A DNA stretch of 9,021 nt from Acholeplasmataceae bacterium (GTDB lineage Bacteria > Bacillota_I > Bacilli_A > Acholeplasmatales > Acholeplasmataceae), in assembly GCA_016934175.1 (NCBI GenBank), contig JAFGTI010000024.1, positions 1 to 9,021 on the forward strand, read 5' to 3'. The first letter of the stretch is position 1; each line of letters opens with the position of its first letter. Made by a program: the position numbers and the translations under genes. The notes beneath the pieces are model-generated. The model searched no databases. It worked only from the letters and a program-made list of their open reading frames with translations, and was not told the DNA's origin. Shown one piece after another: positions 1-7,438 of the stretch.

Positions 1-10
1 CTCATCATCA

Positions 11-27
11 TTCAGTTTTCAAAGACC
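11..27 (-). promoter_or_regulatory. boxA-like rRNA leader element
   Basis: Read on the minus strand this is GGTCTTTGAAAACTGAA, which closely resembles the CTTTGAAAACT element found between the promoter and the 16S gene in Bacilli rRNA operons. In that family it acts as a boxA-type antitermination signal in the nascent leader. It lies about 25 bases downstream of the promoter at 59-87 and reads toward the left edge. The 16S gene itself is not in the window, so its presence is inferred. Confidence 0.7.
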
Positions 28-58
28 TTTTTGCTCGCTTATCTTTGCGCGCTTTATC

Positions 59-87
59 ATTCTATCATTATAAAATAACCTTGTCAA
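59..87 (-). promoter_or_regulatory. Strong sigma-A promoter, probably of an rRNA operon
   Basis: On the minus strand there is a perfect TTGACA -35 box (82-87), a 17-base spacer and a TAGAAT -10 box (59-64). This predicts a transcript start near 52-53, just before a GCGCGC stretch. The leader that follows carries a boxA-like element at 11-27. A TATAAT at 67-72 is only 9 bases from the -35 box and is probably not the -10. The near-consensus boxes and the leader together point to a 16S-23S-5S operon beyond the left edge. The promoter is well supported; the identity of the downstream operon is inferred. Confidence 0.8.
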
Positions 88-138
88 TAACTCTTGAGGA
101 ATTTTCTGCCTCATTTGCACAAGGTCTATAAAATAGAA

Positions 139-223
139 TGGTGGAGGGGGGCAGATTCGAACTGCCGAACCCTTAGGGAACAGATTTACAGTCTGCCGCG
201 TTTAGCCGCTTCGCTACCCCTCC
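139..223 (-). tRNA. tRNA-Tyr (GUA anticodon)
   Basis: A complete 85-nt class II tRNA folds on the minus strand. The acceptor stem is GGAGGGG with CCCCUCC, the discriminator base is A, and the terminal CCA is encoded (139-141). The D arm has a GCG/CGC stem. The anticodon loop is CUGUAAA with GUA at 187-189. A long variable arm (CCC-UAA-GGG) is present, as expected for bacterial tRNA-Tyr, and the T arm is GGCAG-UUCGAAU-CUGCC. It has its own upstream promoter (244-272). No intrinsic terminator separates it from the rRNA-type promoter at 59-87, so its transcript may run on into the rRNA leader. Confidence 0.97.
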
Positions 224-243
224 GTTTTTAGGCTTGCTTATAT

Positions 244-272
244 ATTCTATCTTATCGTTTTAAAAAAATCAA
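244..272 (-). promoter_or_regulatory. Promoter of tRNA-Tyr
   Basis: On the minus strand a TTGATT -35 box (267-272) is followed after exactly 17 bases by a TAGAAT -10 box (244-249). The predicted start is near 237, some 14 bases before the mature tRNA 5' end at 223. The same TAGAAT -10 is used in the rRNA-type promoter downstream. Confidence 0.7.
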
Positions 273-389
273 CAACTTTCCATATAATTTTATCTTTTTG
301 GCCATCAATCGACATAATTATGGTAATTGATTACTAGAAAATGACAAATTTCATCAATTCTTATAATAATATAAATATTATAAACTTTT

Positions 390-584
390 TCAATCTTGTG
401 TTTTTTCTTTTAGACTGATTGATTTTATCTTCTTATCTAAATCGGCTTTAAACATCATGATTTCTCTACCACATTTAATGCATTTGAGTTTTATGTCAAC
501 TCCCATGCGTAGTACTTCCCATTCATACGAACCACAAACATGTGCTTTTTTTGTGACGATATGATCTCCAATTGAGTATCTCAT
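390..584 (-). CDS. DUF951 (YyzM-like) small zinc-ribbon-like protein
   Basis: A 64-residue protein of the DUF951 family, which includes B. subtilis YyzM. The family has no established function. Visible signature: IGDHIVTKKAHVCG near residues 5-18, EWEVLRMG.D at 21-30, then KCIKCGR at 34-40. Cys17, Cys35 and Cys38 plus His15 could form a small metal site, which is inference. The ATG overlaps the parB TGA stop in an ATGA junction and the upstream Shine-Dalgarno is weak (GAGAGA, about 13 bases away), so translation is probably coupled to parB. Members of this family commonly lie near parB in Firmicutes, which supports the call. It is the last gene of the long operon. No convincing hairpin-U-run terminator is visible after it. 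Confidence 0.9.
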   Translation of the reverse strand: MRYSIGDHIVTKKAHVCGSYEWEVLRMGVDIKLKCIKCGREIMMFKADLDKKIKSISLKEKTQD

Positions 585-1408
585 TTTTTTAGCAATCTCT
601 CTAAAACACTTTTTAGTGACTCATCTTGGCAATAAATAACTATTTTTTTATCGTCTATTTTTATTCTTTGTCCGAATATGTTTCCAAGTTGCTTTTCTTC
701 TTTACTATATTTATTTTCAACAGTACGTTTGATTTGATTTGTTTTAATTTCAATTCTAGTCAATTCTTCAATTTGGCGAACACTTAATTGCTTTTCAACT
801 ATTTTTTTTGCTAGTTTGATTATTTGCTTATTATCTTCTAATTTACTTAGAGCTCTAGCATGTCCCATACTAATCTGACTTTCGAGAAGCATTTGTTGAA
901 CATCTTGTGGAAGATTTAACAGTCCTAAGGTATTGGTAACATGTGATCTACTTTTACCTATCTTAATAGCAAGTTCAGCTTGTGTAAGTTTTAAATTGTT
1001 CATAACAACTTTATAGGCTTCAGCTTCTTCTATGGGTGTGAGGTTTTCTCTTTGTAAATTTTCTGCTAATGCGATTTCGGCTACTTTTGATTCTTCATAT
1101 TGTCTAATAATAGAGGGAATTGTATTCAATCCCACTCGAAGTGCGGCTCTAAATCTTCTTTCGCCTGAAACAATAATATATCCATTACTGACTTTTTTTA
1201 ATATTATTGGTTGAAATACGCCATGCTCCTTAATTGATTGTGCAAGTTCATCGATTTTTTCTTCATCAAATATTCTTCTAGGTTGAAATGGATTAGGTTT
1301 AATTTCAGAAAGGTTAACTTCATCAATTATTTCTCCTTCGAGCACATCATCAACATGGTGTTCTTGAAGTAGGTCAGATAAAGTTCTAGCTATTTTTTCA
1401 TCTTTCAT
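581..1408 (-). CDS. parB: Chromosome-partitioning protein ParB (Spo0J)
   Basis: ParB binds centromere-like parS sites near the origin, loads as a CTP-dependent sliding clamp and works with ParA in chromosome segregation; it also helps load SMC. The 275 residues are a normal family length. The N-terminal ParB/Srx-like CTP-binding domain shows NPFQPRR (39-45), the GERRFRAA box (82-89) and ENLQREN (116-122). A helix-turn-helix follows at about 141-163 (LTQAELAIKIGKSRSHVTN), then a C-terminal dimerisation region. The ATG at 1408 is the first usable start because an in-frame TGA lies just upstream. It overlaps the 3' end of parA by 11 bases. An AAGGAG at 1422-1427 is 13 bases away, long spacing that suggests coupling to parA translation. 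Its stop overlaps the next start by 4 bases. Chromosomal rather than plasmid type, given its neighbours. Confidence 0.97.
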   Translation of the reverse strand: MKDEKIARTLSDLLQEHHVDDVLEGEIIDEVNLSEIKPNPFQPRRIFDEEKIDELAQSIKEHGVFQPIILKKVSNGYIIVSGERRFRAALRVGLNTIPSIIRQYEESKVAEIALAENLQRENLTPIEEAEAYKVVMNNLKLTQAELAIKIGKSRSHVTNTLGLLNLPQDVQQMLLESQISMGHARALSKLEDNKQIIKLAKKIVEKQLSVRQIEELTRIEIKTNQIKRTVENKYSKEEKQLGNIFGQRIKIDDKKIVIYCQDESLKSVLERLLKK

Positions 1409-2171
1409 TATTGGTCACAATCTCCTTTGCGAGTGATTTGTATAGTTTTGCTGCTGGTGATTTGGGTGCAAAAGTCAAAACAGGCAACCCGTAAGTTGGA
1501 GCTACTTGTGCAGCAACATTACTAGTTATGATGGTATCAAATACTCCTTCTTTAAAATAATCTTTAATTTCATGAACAATTTCCCAACCAGCTTTAGTTC
1601 GTTTATCAAGCATTGTTAATAAAACCCCCTCAACTTCTAATCTTCGATTGTTGACTTTAAGTTTTTTTTGAACAATTCGAATCGTATTAAGAAGTTGTGT
1701 CAATCCATCAATAGCTAAAAACTGACACTGAACTGGGATTAAGACTGAGTTTGAAGCATATAACGCGCTAATTGTTAATAATCCTAATGAAGGTGGACAG
1801 TCAATAATGACATAATCATACTCACTAGCTATTCCATGTAGCTTTTGACTTAAAATATATTCTCTATCATCGTGATCGAGCCTAACCTCTATATGCGCCA
1901 ATTCAATGGTTGCTGGAACAACATCAATACCCAAATCCGGTAAATGTATTATTGTTTCATGAATTGTTTTTTCACCTAACAGAATGTCAAATATTGTAGA
2001 GTACAACATGCTTCTATTAATACCTAAACTAGTCGTTGTACTCGCTTGAGGATCAAAATCTACAAGTAAAACTTTTTTTCCACATTCAGCAAGTGCCGCA
2101 GAAAGATTAACACTAGTCGTAGTTTTTCCCACTCCACCTTTTTGATTGGATACAGCTATAATTTTACCCAT
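1398..2171 (-). CDS. parA: Chromosome-partitioning ATPase ParA (Soj)
   Basis: A ParA/MinD-family ATPase of 257 residues that dimerises on ATP, binds DNA non-specifically and partners with ParB; in B. subtilis Soj also regulates DnaA. The deviant Walker A motif is KGGVGKTT (11-18), with both Lys11 and Lys16 present. The A' region is VLLVDFDPQ (34-42) and the Walker B region VIIDCPPS (121-128). The arginine of DKRT (Arg190/191 region), matching a DNA-contact arginine of B. subtilis Soj, is kept. The usual PRNVRLSEAPS motif near the C terminus is altered to TSNVAAQVAPT, so the second DNA-contact arginine is an alanine. The ATG has a good GGAG ribosome site (2177-2180) 5 bases upstream. It starts 17 bases after rsmG and overlaps parB by 11 bases. 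The context marks it as the chromosomal ParA. Confidence 0.95.
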   Translation of the reverse strand: MGKIIAVSNQKGGVGKTTTSVNLSAALAECGKKVLLVDFDPQASTTTSLGINRSMLYSTIFDILLGEKTIHETIIHLPDLGIDVVPATIELAHIEVRLDHDDREYILSQKLHGIASEYDYVIIDCPPSLGLLTISALYASNSVLIPVQCQFLAIDGLTQLLNTIRIVQKKLKVNNRRLEVEGVLLTMLDKRTKAGWEIVHEIKDYFKEGVFDTIITSNVAAQVAPTYGLPVLTFAPKSPAAKLYKSLAKEIVTNNER

Positions 2172-2188
2172 GTTCTCTCCGTTTCTAC

Positions 2189-2887
2189 TTATAAAGCTTT
2201 TTTCATCATCGCTGCATATTGTCTAGGATAACCACTAACATGCTTTATTTTTTTTATAACAATGTGAAATCTTGTTCCATATTGATGAGGCAACTCATGC
2301 TTTATGATTTCACTAATTTTCCCACCTAATAATTCAATGCCATGACCTGCTTCAATCATTTCATTCTCATAATTTATTCCTTTAAGTCCTATAAAATAAC
2401 CGCCAATTTTAGTCATTGGTATTCCCATTTCTGAAATGAGAGACATCGATCCTAATGCTCTAGCAGTCACCAAATCAAATGCTGCTTGGTATGCCTTTGC
2501 ATAATGTTCGACACGATCATGTATCAAATCGACGTTTGTTAGTCCAATTTTATCAACTAATTTTTCCAAAAAGATTATTCTCTTGTTTAATGAATCCACT
2601 ATAGTGATTTTTAAATGGGGGAAAATGATTTTTAGTGGAAGACTTGGAAATCCAGCTCCTGATCCCATATCACAAACAGTTTGAATTTTTTTCATATCAA
2701 TAGTTTTAGCCAGTGTAAGGGAATCATAGAAATGTTTATAATAAACTTCATCAGTTTCAGTAATACGTGTTAAGTTTGTAGTTTTATTATATTCTATTAG
2801 GTACTGATAATAAACATTTAGTGTTTGAAGTTGTTCATCTGTAATTTCTACATCCAATATTTCTAATAGATCTTGTCTAAAATTCAC
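2189..2887 (-). CDS. rsmG: 16S rRNA m7G527 methyltransferase RsmG (GidB)
   Basis: RsmG methylates N7 of G527 in the 16S rRNA 530 loop using S-adenosylmethionine. Numbering from the upstream GTG (2896), the Rossmann methyltransferase shows the SAM-binding CDMGSGAGFPSLPLK segment (75-89), acidic Asp101 in TIVDSLNKR, and VTARAL (143-148). The basic C terminus (YPRQYAAMMKKAL) is a known variant of the family tail. The start is uncertain between two GTG codons. I prefer 2887, giving 232 residues, because AGGAAGTG (2894-2901) is a good ribosome site 6 bases upstream; the GTG at 2896 (235 residues) sits inside that site. With this start it overlaps the mnmG stop by 11 bases, which suggests coupled translation. 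The mnmG-rsmG pairing is a long-known origin-proximal arrangement. Confidence 0.95.
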   Translation of the reverse strand: MNFRQDLLEILDVEITDEQLQTLNVYYQYLIEYNKTTNLTRITETDEVYYKHFYDSLTLAKTIDMKKIQTVCDMGSGAGFPSLPLKIIFPHLKITIVDSLNKRIIFLEKLVDKIGLTNVDLIHDRVEHYAKAYQAAFDLVTARALGSMSLISEMGIPMTKIGGYFIGLKGINYENEMIEAGHGIELLGGKISEIIKHELPHQYGTRFHIVIKKIKHVSGYPRQYAAMMKKAL

Positions 2888-4742
2888 GTGTAGCACTTCC
2901 TGACTCGAGGTAAACTAATAGAACTGATATATCTGCAGGATTGACACCGGAAATTCTTGATGCTTGACCTAAGGTTTGAGGTCTAATTTTGGTGAGTTTT
3001 TCTCTGCTTTCAGAAGAGATATTTTTTACTTTCATATAATCTATTTGCATAGGAATAAGTTTATCTTCAAGTCGCAACATCTTATCTGCTTCTCTTATTG
3101 CCTTTTGAATATAACCTTCATACTTAATTTTTATTTCTAATTGTTCAAGCACATCTTCATTATAATATTGTTGAGTAAAAAATTGTATGTCTTGTCTATT
3201 TATTTCTGGTCTCTTTAACAAATCCGCCAAATAGATTGCTTCATAGATAGGAGAAGAATTTCTTGATTTAAGGTATACATTATTTTCTTCAGTAGGCATC
3301 ACTCTAAAACTATTAACAAATTCACATAATTCTTGATATGTCGCCTTTTTTTCTAAAAACTTTTGATATGTTTTTCCATCAACCAAACCCACATCATATC
3401 CGTACTGTCTTAATCTTACTTCTGCATTATCATGTCTAAGAAGTAGTCTGTGTTCGGCTCTTGAAGTTAATAAGCGATAAGGATCAAGAACACCTTTAGT
3501 AACCAAATCATCAATAAGAACACCTATATATGCCTCATTGCGATGAAGTACAAAAGGTTTTCTATTAGAAATCTTTAGTGAAGCATTAATTCCAGCCATT
3601 AGACCCTGACCAGCAGCTTCTTCATAACCACTCGTTCCATTAATCTGGCCAGCACAATATAAATTCTCGATTCTTTTTGTTTCTAGTGTTGGATATAGTT
3701 GAATGGGATTGATTGCATCATACTCAATGGCATACGCATATCTAACAAATTCAACTGATTCTAAACCAGGAACTGTCCTTAATAACTGCTCTTGAATATC
3801 ACGAGGAAAACTTGTTGATAATCCTTGTACATAAAGTTCATCAATCTCCATGCTCTCAGGTTCAATAAACACTTGATGTCTTTCTTTATCATTAAACCTA
3901 ACAACTTTATCTTCTATCGAAGGACAGTATCTGGGTCCTACCCCTTCTACTATTCCACTATACATTGCAGATTTAGTCAAATTAGCATTAATAATAGCGT
4001 GAGTATCTAAGGTTGTATGCGTAAGATAGCATAACTCTTTTGGATTTTCATCATAATATTTTCCATCAAAACTAAATGTGAATTTTTCAATATCCCCTGG
4101 TTGAGGTGACATTTTTGAAAAATCTACGCTATTTTTTGAAATTCTAGGAGGCGTACCAGTTTTTAATCTTATCACTTCAAAACCAAGATCTTTAAGCTGT
4201 TGGCTAATTCCAAATGTCGTCGGCTCTCCTTGAGGTCCGCTTGAAGTTTTTTCATCACCTATCAAAATATTGCTACTTAAATATGTGCCAGTTGTAAGAA
4301 TAACAGTTTTGCCGTAAATTATCTCACCTGAAGTCAATTGAACTCCTTTGACCCGTGATTGTTCAACAATCATTTGATCAACTAAAGCTTCTTTTAGTGT
4401 TAAATTATCTGTTGTCTGCAATACATTAAGCATAATTCGTGGATATTTTAATTTGTCAATTTGTGCACGAAGTGCTCTAACAGCCGGTCCTTTGGATGCA
4501 TTGAGCATCTTCATTTGAATTTGACCTTCATCAGCACTTTTGGCCATTTGTCCACCTAATGCATCAATTTCTCTTACTACAATTCCTTTAGCAGGCCCAC
4601 CAATGGAAGGGTTACAAGGCAAAGAAGCAACCTTGTTAAGGTTGCCTGTAATGAGTATTGTATTTTTGTTCATTCTTGCCATTGCTAGTGCTGCTTCAAC
4701 GCCAGCATGTCCCGCACCAACAATTATTCCATCATATGTCAT
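2877..4742 (-). CDS. mnmG: tRNA uridine-34 5-carboxymethylaminomethyl synthesis enzyme MnmG (GidA)
   Basis: MnmG is an FAD protein that, with MnmE, installs the (carboxymethyl)aminomethyl group at position 5 of wobble U34 in certain tRNAs. At 621 residues it has the family's normal length. Visible motifs: the FAD dinucleotide site GAGHAG (9-14), PCNPSIGGPAKG (42-53), GPAVRALRAQIDK (85-97), TGTPPR (195-200), the first family signature GPRYCPSIEDK (269-279) with the conserved Cys273, and the second AGQINGTSGYEEAAGQG (364-380). The C-terminal helical domain ends with the typical GQASRISGVNPADIS. The ATG has AGAAGTGA (4749-4756) 6 bases upstream and lies 18 bases after the tkt stop. The partner gene mnmE is not in the window. 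Confidence 0.98.
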   Translation of the reverse strand: MTYDGIIVGAGHAGVEAALAMARMNKNTILITGNLNKVASLPCNPSIGGPAKGIVVREIDALGGQMAKSADEGQIQMKMLNASKGPAVRALRAQIDKLKYPRIMLNVLQTTDNLTLKEALVDQMIVEQSRVKGVQLTSGEIIYGKTVILTTGTYLSSNILIGDEKTSSGPQGEPTTFGISQQLKDLGFEVIRLKTGTPPRISKNSVDFSKMSPQPGDIEKFTFSFDGKYYDENPKELCYLTHTTLDTHAIINANLTKSAMYSGIVEGVGPRYCPSIEDKVVRFNDKERHQVFIEPESMEIDELYVQGLSTSFPRDIQEQLLRTVPGLESVEFVRYAYAIEYDAINPIQLYPTLETKRIENLYCAGQINGTSGYEEAAGQGLMAGINASLKISNRKPFVLHRNEAYIGVLIDDLVTKGVLDPYRLLTSRAEHRLLLRHDNAEVRLRQYGYDVGLVDGKTYQKFLEKKATYQELCEFVNSFRVMPTEENNVYLKSRNSSPIYEAIYLADLLKRPEINRQDIQFFTQQYYNEDVLEQLEIKIKYEGYIQKAIREADKMLRLEDKLIPMQIDYMKVKNISSESREKLTKIRPQTLGQASRISGVNPADISVLLVYLESGSATREF

Positions 4743-4760
4743 TTATATTCACTTCTTTTA

Positions 4761-6722
4761 TTATTTCAATTTATCAAGTATAAATTTTCCCACTTTTTCT
4801 TTTGTAAATCCAAAAATTTCAAGAACTTCTTCACCTGGAGCACTTGCTCCAAATTGATCAATACCATAAACGAACGGAGTATATTTATACCAAGATAGAC
4901 GACTTCCCATCTCAACAGCAAATATCTGAGCACGCTTTGGTAAAATCTCCTGTTGATATACTTTTGTTTGTAAATCATAAAAATAATTAGATGGCATACT
5001 TACAACTCGCACATCTTTTCCACTTTTTTTCAGTAAGCTTTGTGTTTCAATGGCAAGTCCTACTTCAGATCCAGCTGCTAAAATAATACCATCAAGTCTT
5101 GTTTCTTCTGGTGAAATTATATATGCACCTTTACTTACGCCACTATAATTTGAGTTTTGTTGTCTTAAAACGTTTTGTCTAGTCAAAATAATAACTGTAG
5201 GTGTCTTTTTAGATTCAATAGCAATTTTCCACGCCGCTAACGTCTCATTGGAATCTGCAGGTCTTATGACATTTAAATTTGGAATTGCTCTAAGTCCTAC
5301 TAGTTGTTCAATAGGTTCATGCGTTGGTCCATCCTCACCAACAGCAATTGAGTCGTGTGAAAAAACAAATATCGAAGGAATTTGCATAATTGCTGCAAGT
5401 CTTATTGCTGGTTTCATATAATCACTAAAAACAAAGAAAGCACCACTAAAAACTTTTAATCCTCCATGTAGAACCATACCATTAACGATTGCGCCCATGG
5501 CATGTTCTCTAACACCAAAGTTTATATTTCTTCCTAATCTGTTTTCTTTACCATAATTGCCATCAGCACCTTTAGCTTTTGTTGAAGCTGTTAAATCTGC
5601 TGACCCACCTATTAGATTCAAATATTTTGAGGATAAAGTATTGATGATTTTTCCACTCGTGTTTCTAGTTGCTTCATCAAGATTACTCACTTCGTTTTTA
5701 AATTCATCAAGATTAACTACAAATTCATTTTTGACAAAATTTTCATATAAAGAAAAATCTTGTGGAAATTTTTCACTATATTCAATAAGCATTTTTTTCC
5801 AACTGCGATAAGCTCTTTGCCCTCTTAAGGTAACTTTTTTTCGATAAAGATTGTAAATGTCTTGTGGAATAACAAAGGGTTCATATTCCCAATCTAGATT
5901 TTTCCGCAGTACTTCTGCTTCATTAAAACCTATCGCTGCCCCATGTACTTTGCTTGTTCCAGCTAAACTAGTTCCATATCCAATAACTGTTTTTACTTCA
6001 ATTAACGTTGGTTTATAGAACTCTCTTTTAGCTTTTTTAATTGCTTTATTTATTTCTACAAGATCATTCCCGTCAGAAACTCTAATATATTGCCAACCCA
6101 TGGATTCAAACTTTTGCTTATGATTTTCACTATAAGCCATAGATACTTTTCCATCTAACTGGATATCGTTCGAATCAAAAAGTACGATGAGTTTTCCTAA
6201 TCCTAAGTGCCCGGCTAAACTTATTGATTCCAGTGCGACACCTTCTTGTAAATCACCATCTCCACATAATGCGTAAGTGTGATGATCAATAATAGGAAAA
6301 TTTTCTTTATTAAATCTAGCAGCAAGATGAGTTTCGGCAATTGCCATACCAACTGCATTTGAAATACCTTGACCGAGTGGTCCACTTGTTGTTTCAACAC
6401 CCTCAGTATGACCGTATTCAGGATGCCCCGGAGTGTTTCCTATTTGTCTAAAATTTTTTATATCATCTATACTAATTTTATAGCCAGATAAATGATTAAT
6501 TGCATACAAAAGCATCGATCCATGCCCAGCAGATAGCACAAAACGATCTCTATTCATCCATTTGGGGTTTTTTACATCAATATTCAGATGCTCTGTAAAT
6601 AACTTGTAAGCCATGGGTGCCGATCCTAAAACAATACCAGGGTGTCCACTGTTTGCTTTATTTATTGCATCTATACCTAAAAATCGAATTGCATTAATTG
6701 CTTTTTTATCCATTTCAATCAT
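4761..6722 (-). CDS. tkt: Transketolase
   Basis: A thiamine-diphosphate enzyme of the non-oxidative pentose phosphate pathway that moves two-carbon ketol units between sugar phosphates. With the chosen start it has 653 residues, close to the family norm. Motifs (this numbering): NSGHPG (24-29), the ThDP/metal motif GDGDLQEG (154-161) ending at Asn185, VHGAAIG with His260, GVREHAMG with the catalytic Glu406, and FSHDSIAVGEDGPTHEP from about 454. The frame is open up to 6764, but I chose the ATG at 6722: AAGGA (6728-6732) lies 5 bases upstream and the resulting MIEMDKKAINAIRFL lines up with other Tkt N termini. ATG 6713 (650 residues) is the alternative. The start overlaps the end of the upstream membrane-protein gene by 8 bases. 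Complete and intact; 18 bases precede mnmG. Confidence 0.97.
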   Translation of the reverse strand: MIEMDKKAINAIRFLGIDAINKANSGHPGIVLGSAPMAYKLFTEHLNIDVKNPKWMNRDRFVLSAGHGSMLLYAINHLSGYKISIDDIKNFRQIGNTPGHPEYGHTEGVETTSGPLGQGISNAVGMAIAETHLAARFNKENFPIIDHHTYALCGDGDLQEGVALESISLAGHLGLGKLIVLFDSNDIQLDGKVSMAYSENHKQKFESMGWQYIRVSDGNDLVEINKAIKKAKREFYKPTLIEVKTVIGYGTSLAGTSKVHGAAIGFNEAEVLRKNLDWEYEPFVIPQDIYNLYRKKVTLRGQRAYRSWKKMLIEYSEKFPQDFSLYENFVKNEFVVNLDEFKNEVSNLDEATRNTSGKIINTLSSKYLNLIGGSADLTASTKAKGADGNYGKENRLGRNINFGVREHAMGAIVNGMVLHGGLKVFSGAFFVFSDYMKPAIRLAAIMQIPSIFVFSHDSIAVGEDGPTHEPIEQLVGLRAIPNLNVIRPADSNETLAAWKIAIESKKTPTVIILTRQNVLRQQNSNYSGVSKGAYIISPEETRLDGIILAAGSEVGLAIETQSLLKKSGKDVRVVSMPSNYFYDLQTKVYQQEILPKRAQIFAVEMGSRLSWYKYTPFVYGIDQFGASAPGEEVLEIFGFTKEKVGKFILDKLK

Positions 6723-7362
6723 CACTATCCTTAACATTTGTATCTTCAATTTGATTTTCATCATTAATTATCTCTTGATCAGATGTGTCGGTGACTTTTT
6801 CTTCTTCATCAAATTTGAAATATTCTTGGTAGTGCTTTTCTTGAGCAGTAACTAAATCATCAAATGCTTCAACACCAATAAAGTCTCGAATTTTGTTTTG
6901 TGCGACTTGATTTTCTTCTCTTACTTTTTTATTTACAATTCTGCTCTGGAAAATATTGCTAACAACCACGAGCACAATCAAACCTAATAAAATTTGCAAC
7001 ATATATTGTGCAAAGAATATCGAGGAAATACCCGCAGCAATTACATAGACTACGAGAGTAGGTACAATAAACCACATATTAACTTTTTTGCTAATATTGC
7101 CGACGTTTTCTAAGAATTTTAACCATATTTTGTTGACTTCTAACTGATAAAAATCTCCAAGAGCTTCATAATAAGCCTTTTCGATTAATACCTTGTAATC
7201 TCTGCCATCAGATGTCCATACAGCAAATCTACCTCTAGCTGCATACTGATATAAATAAGGTGTGTCATTCATATAATAAAATTCCACTATTTTTCCATTC
7301 ACTTCTTGTTTTTCAAACGGTTCACTTGTTAATTTCTTATATATTTTGGGATTTAGTTTCAT
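6715..7362 (-). CDS. Unrecognised two-TM membrane protein with acidic tail
   Basis: I do not recognise this family. The 215-residue product has three visible parts. An N-terminal soluble region of about 90 residues is rich in aromatic residues (for example YQYAARGRFAVWTSDGRDY near 38-56). Two hydrophobic segments at about 95-117 and 121-138, with almost no loop, form a membrane hairpin. A charged C-terminal region ends in a strongly acidic tail from about 185 (FDEEEKV... to DSDD), with no signal peptide. Both ends would be on the same side of the membrane, probably the cytoplasm (inference). The ATG at 7362 is chosen because GGAGGT (7370-7375) is 7 bases upstream; an earlier in-frame ATG at 7386 falls inside the promoter -10 box. 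It is the first gene of the tkt-mnmG-rsmG-parAB operon and overlaps tkt by 8 bases. A role tied to those genes is not shown. Confidence 0.8.
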   Translation of the reverse strand: MKLNPKIYKKLTSEPFEKQEVNGKIVEFYYMNDTPYLYQYAARGRFAVWTSDGRDYKVLIEKAYYEALGDFYQLEVNKIWLKFLENVGNISKKVNMWFIVPTLVVYVIAAGISSIFFAQYMLQILLGLIVLVVVSNIFQSRIVNKKVREENQVAQNKIRDFIGVEAFDDLVTAQEKHYQEYFKFDEEEKVTDTSDQEIINDENQIEDTNVKDSDD

Positions 7363-7384
7363 TGTTCTTACCTCCATCATTTTC

Positions 7385-7393
7385 ATTATAACA
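7385..7393 (-). promoter_or_regulatory. Extended -10 promoter of the long operon
   Basis: On the minus strand TGTTATAAT forms an extended -10 (TGn + TATAAT at 7385-7390). No good -35 box is seen at 17-18 bases. The predicted start near 7378 leaves a very short leader before the ribosome site at 7370-7375. It lies just after the SRP RNA terminator, so it probably starts the run of seven genes down to 390. Confidence 0.6.
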
Positions 7394-7438
7394 TCATCTA
7401 TTTAATTTCATTAAGATTATGTAAAAACATGTTTGAAC

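Noticed and set aside
67..72. TATAAT as the -10 box of the rRNA-type promoter
   Set aside because: It is only 9 bases from TTGACA and no alternative -35 fits it. TAGAAT at 59-64 gives the ideal 17-base spacing.
95..113. Hairpin TGAGG/CCTCA between tRNA-Tyr and the rRNA-type promoter as a terminator
   Set aside because: The stem is 5 bp with a 9-base loop, and no U-run follows on the minus strand.
1032..1214. Plus-strand open frames (also 3825-4010, 4540-4898, 5557-5811, 6613-6855, 8108-8314, 8473-8673)
   Set aside because: They lie antisense to well-identified genes, have no ribosome sites or recognisable motifs, and read as low-complexity shadows of A+T-rich coding DNA.
2880..2895. parS-like sequence centred on TTCACGTG at the mnmG/rsmG junction
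   Set aside because: It matches the Firmicutes parS consensus TGTTTCACGTGAAACA at only about 11 of 16 positions. The outer half-site bases differ, and the bases are also coding sequence. A second CACGTG near 7876 in tadA matches even less.
4766..4978. Second minus-strand frame inside the 3' part of tkt
   Set aside because: It is an out-of-frame overlap within an intact transketolase C terminus and shows no protein family features.
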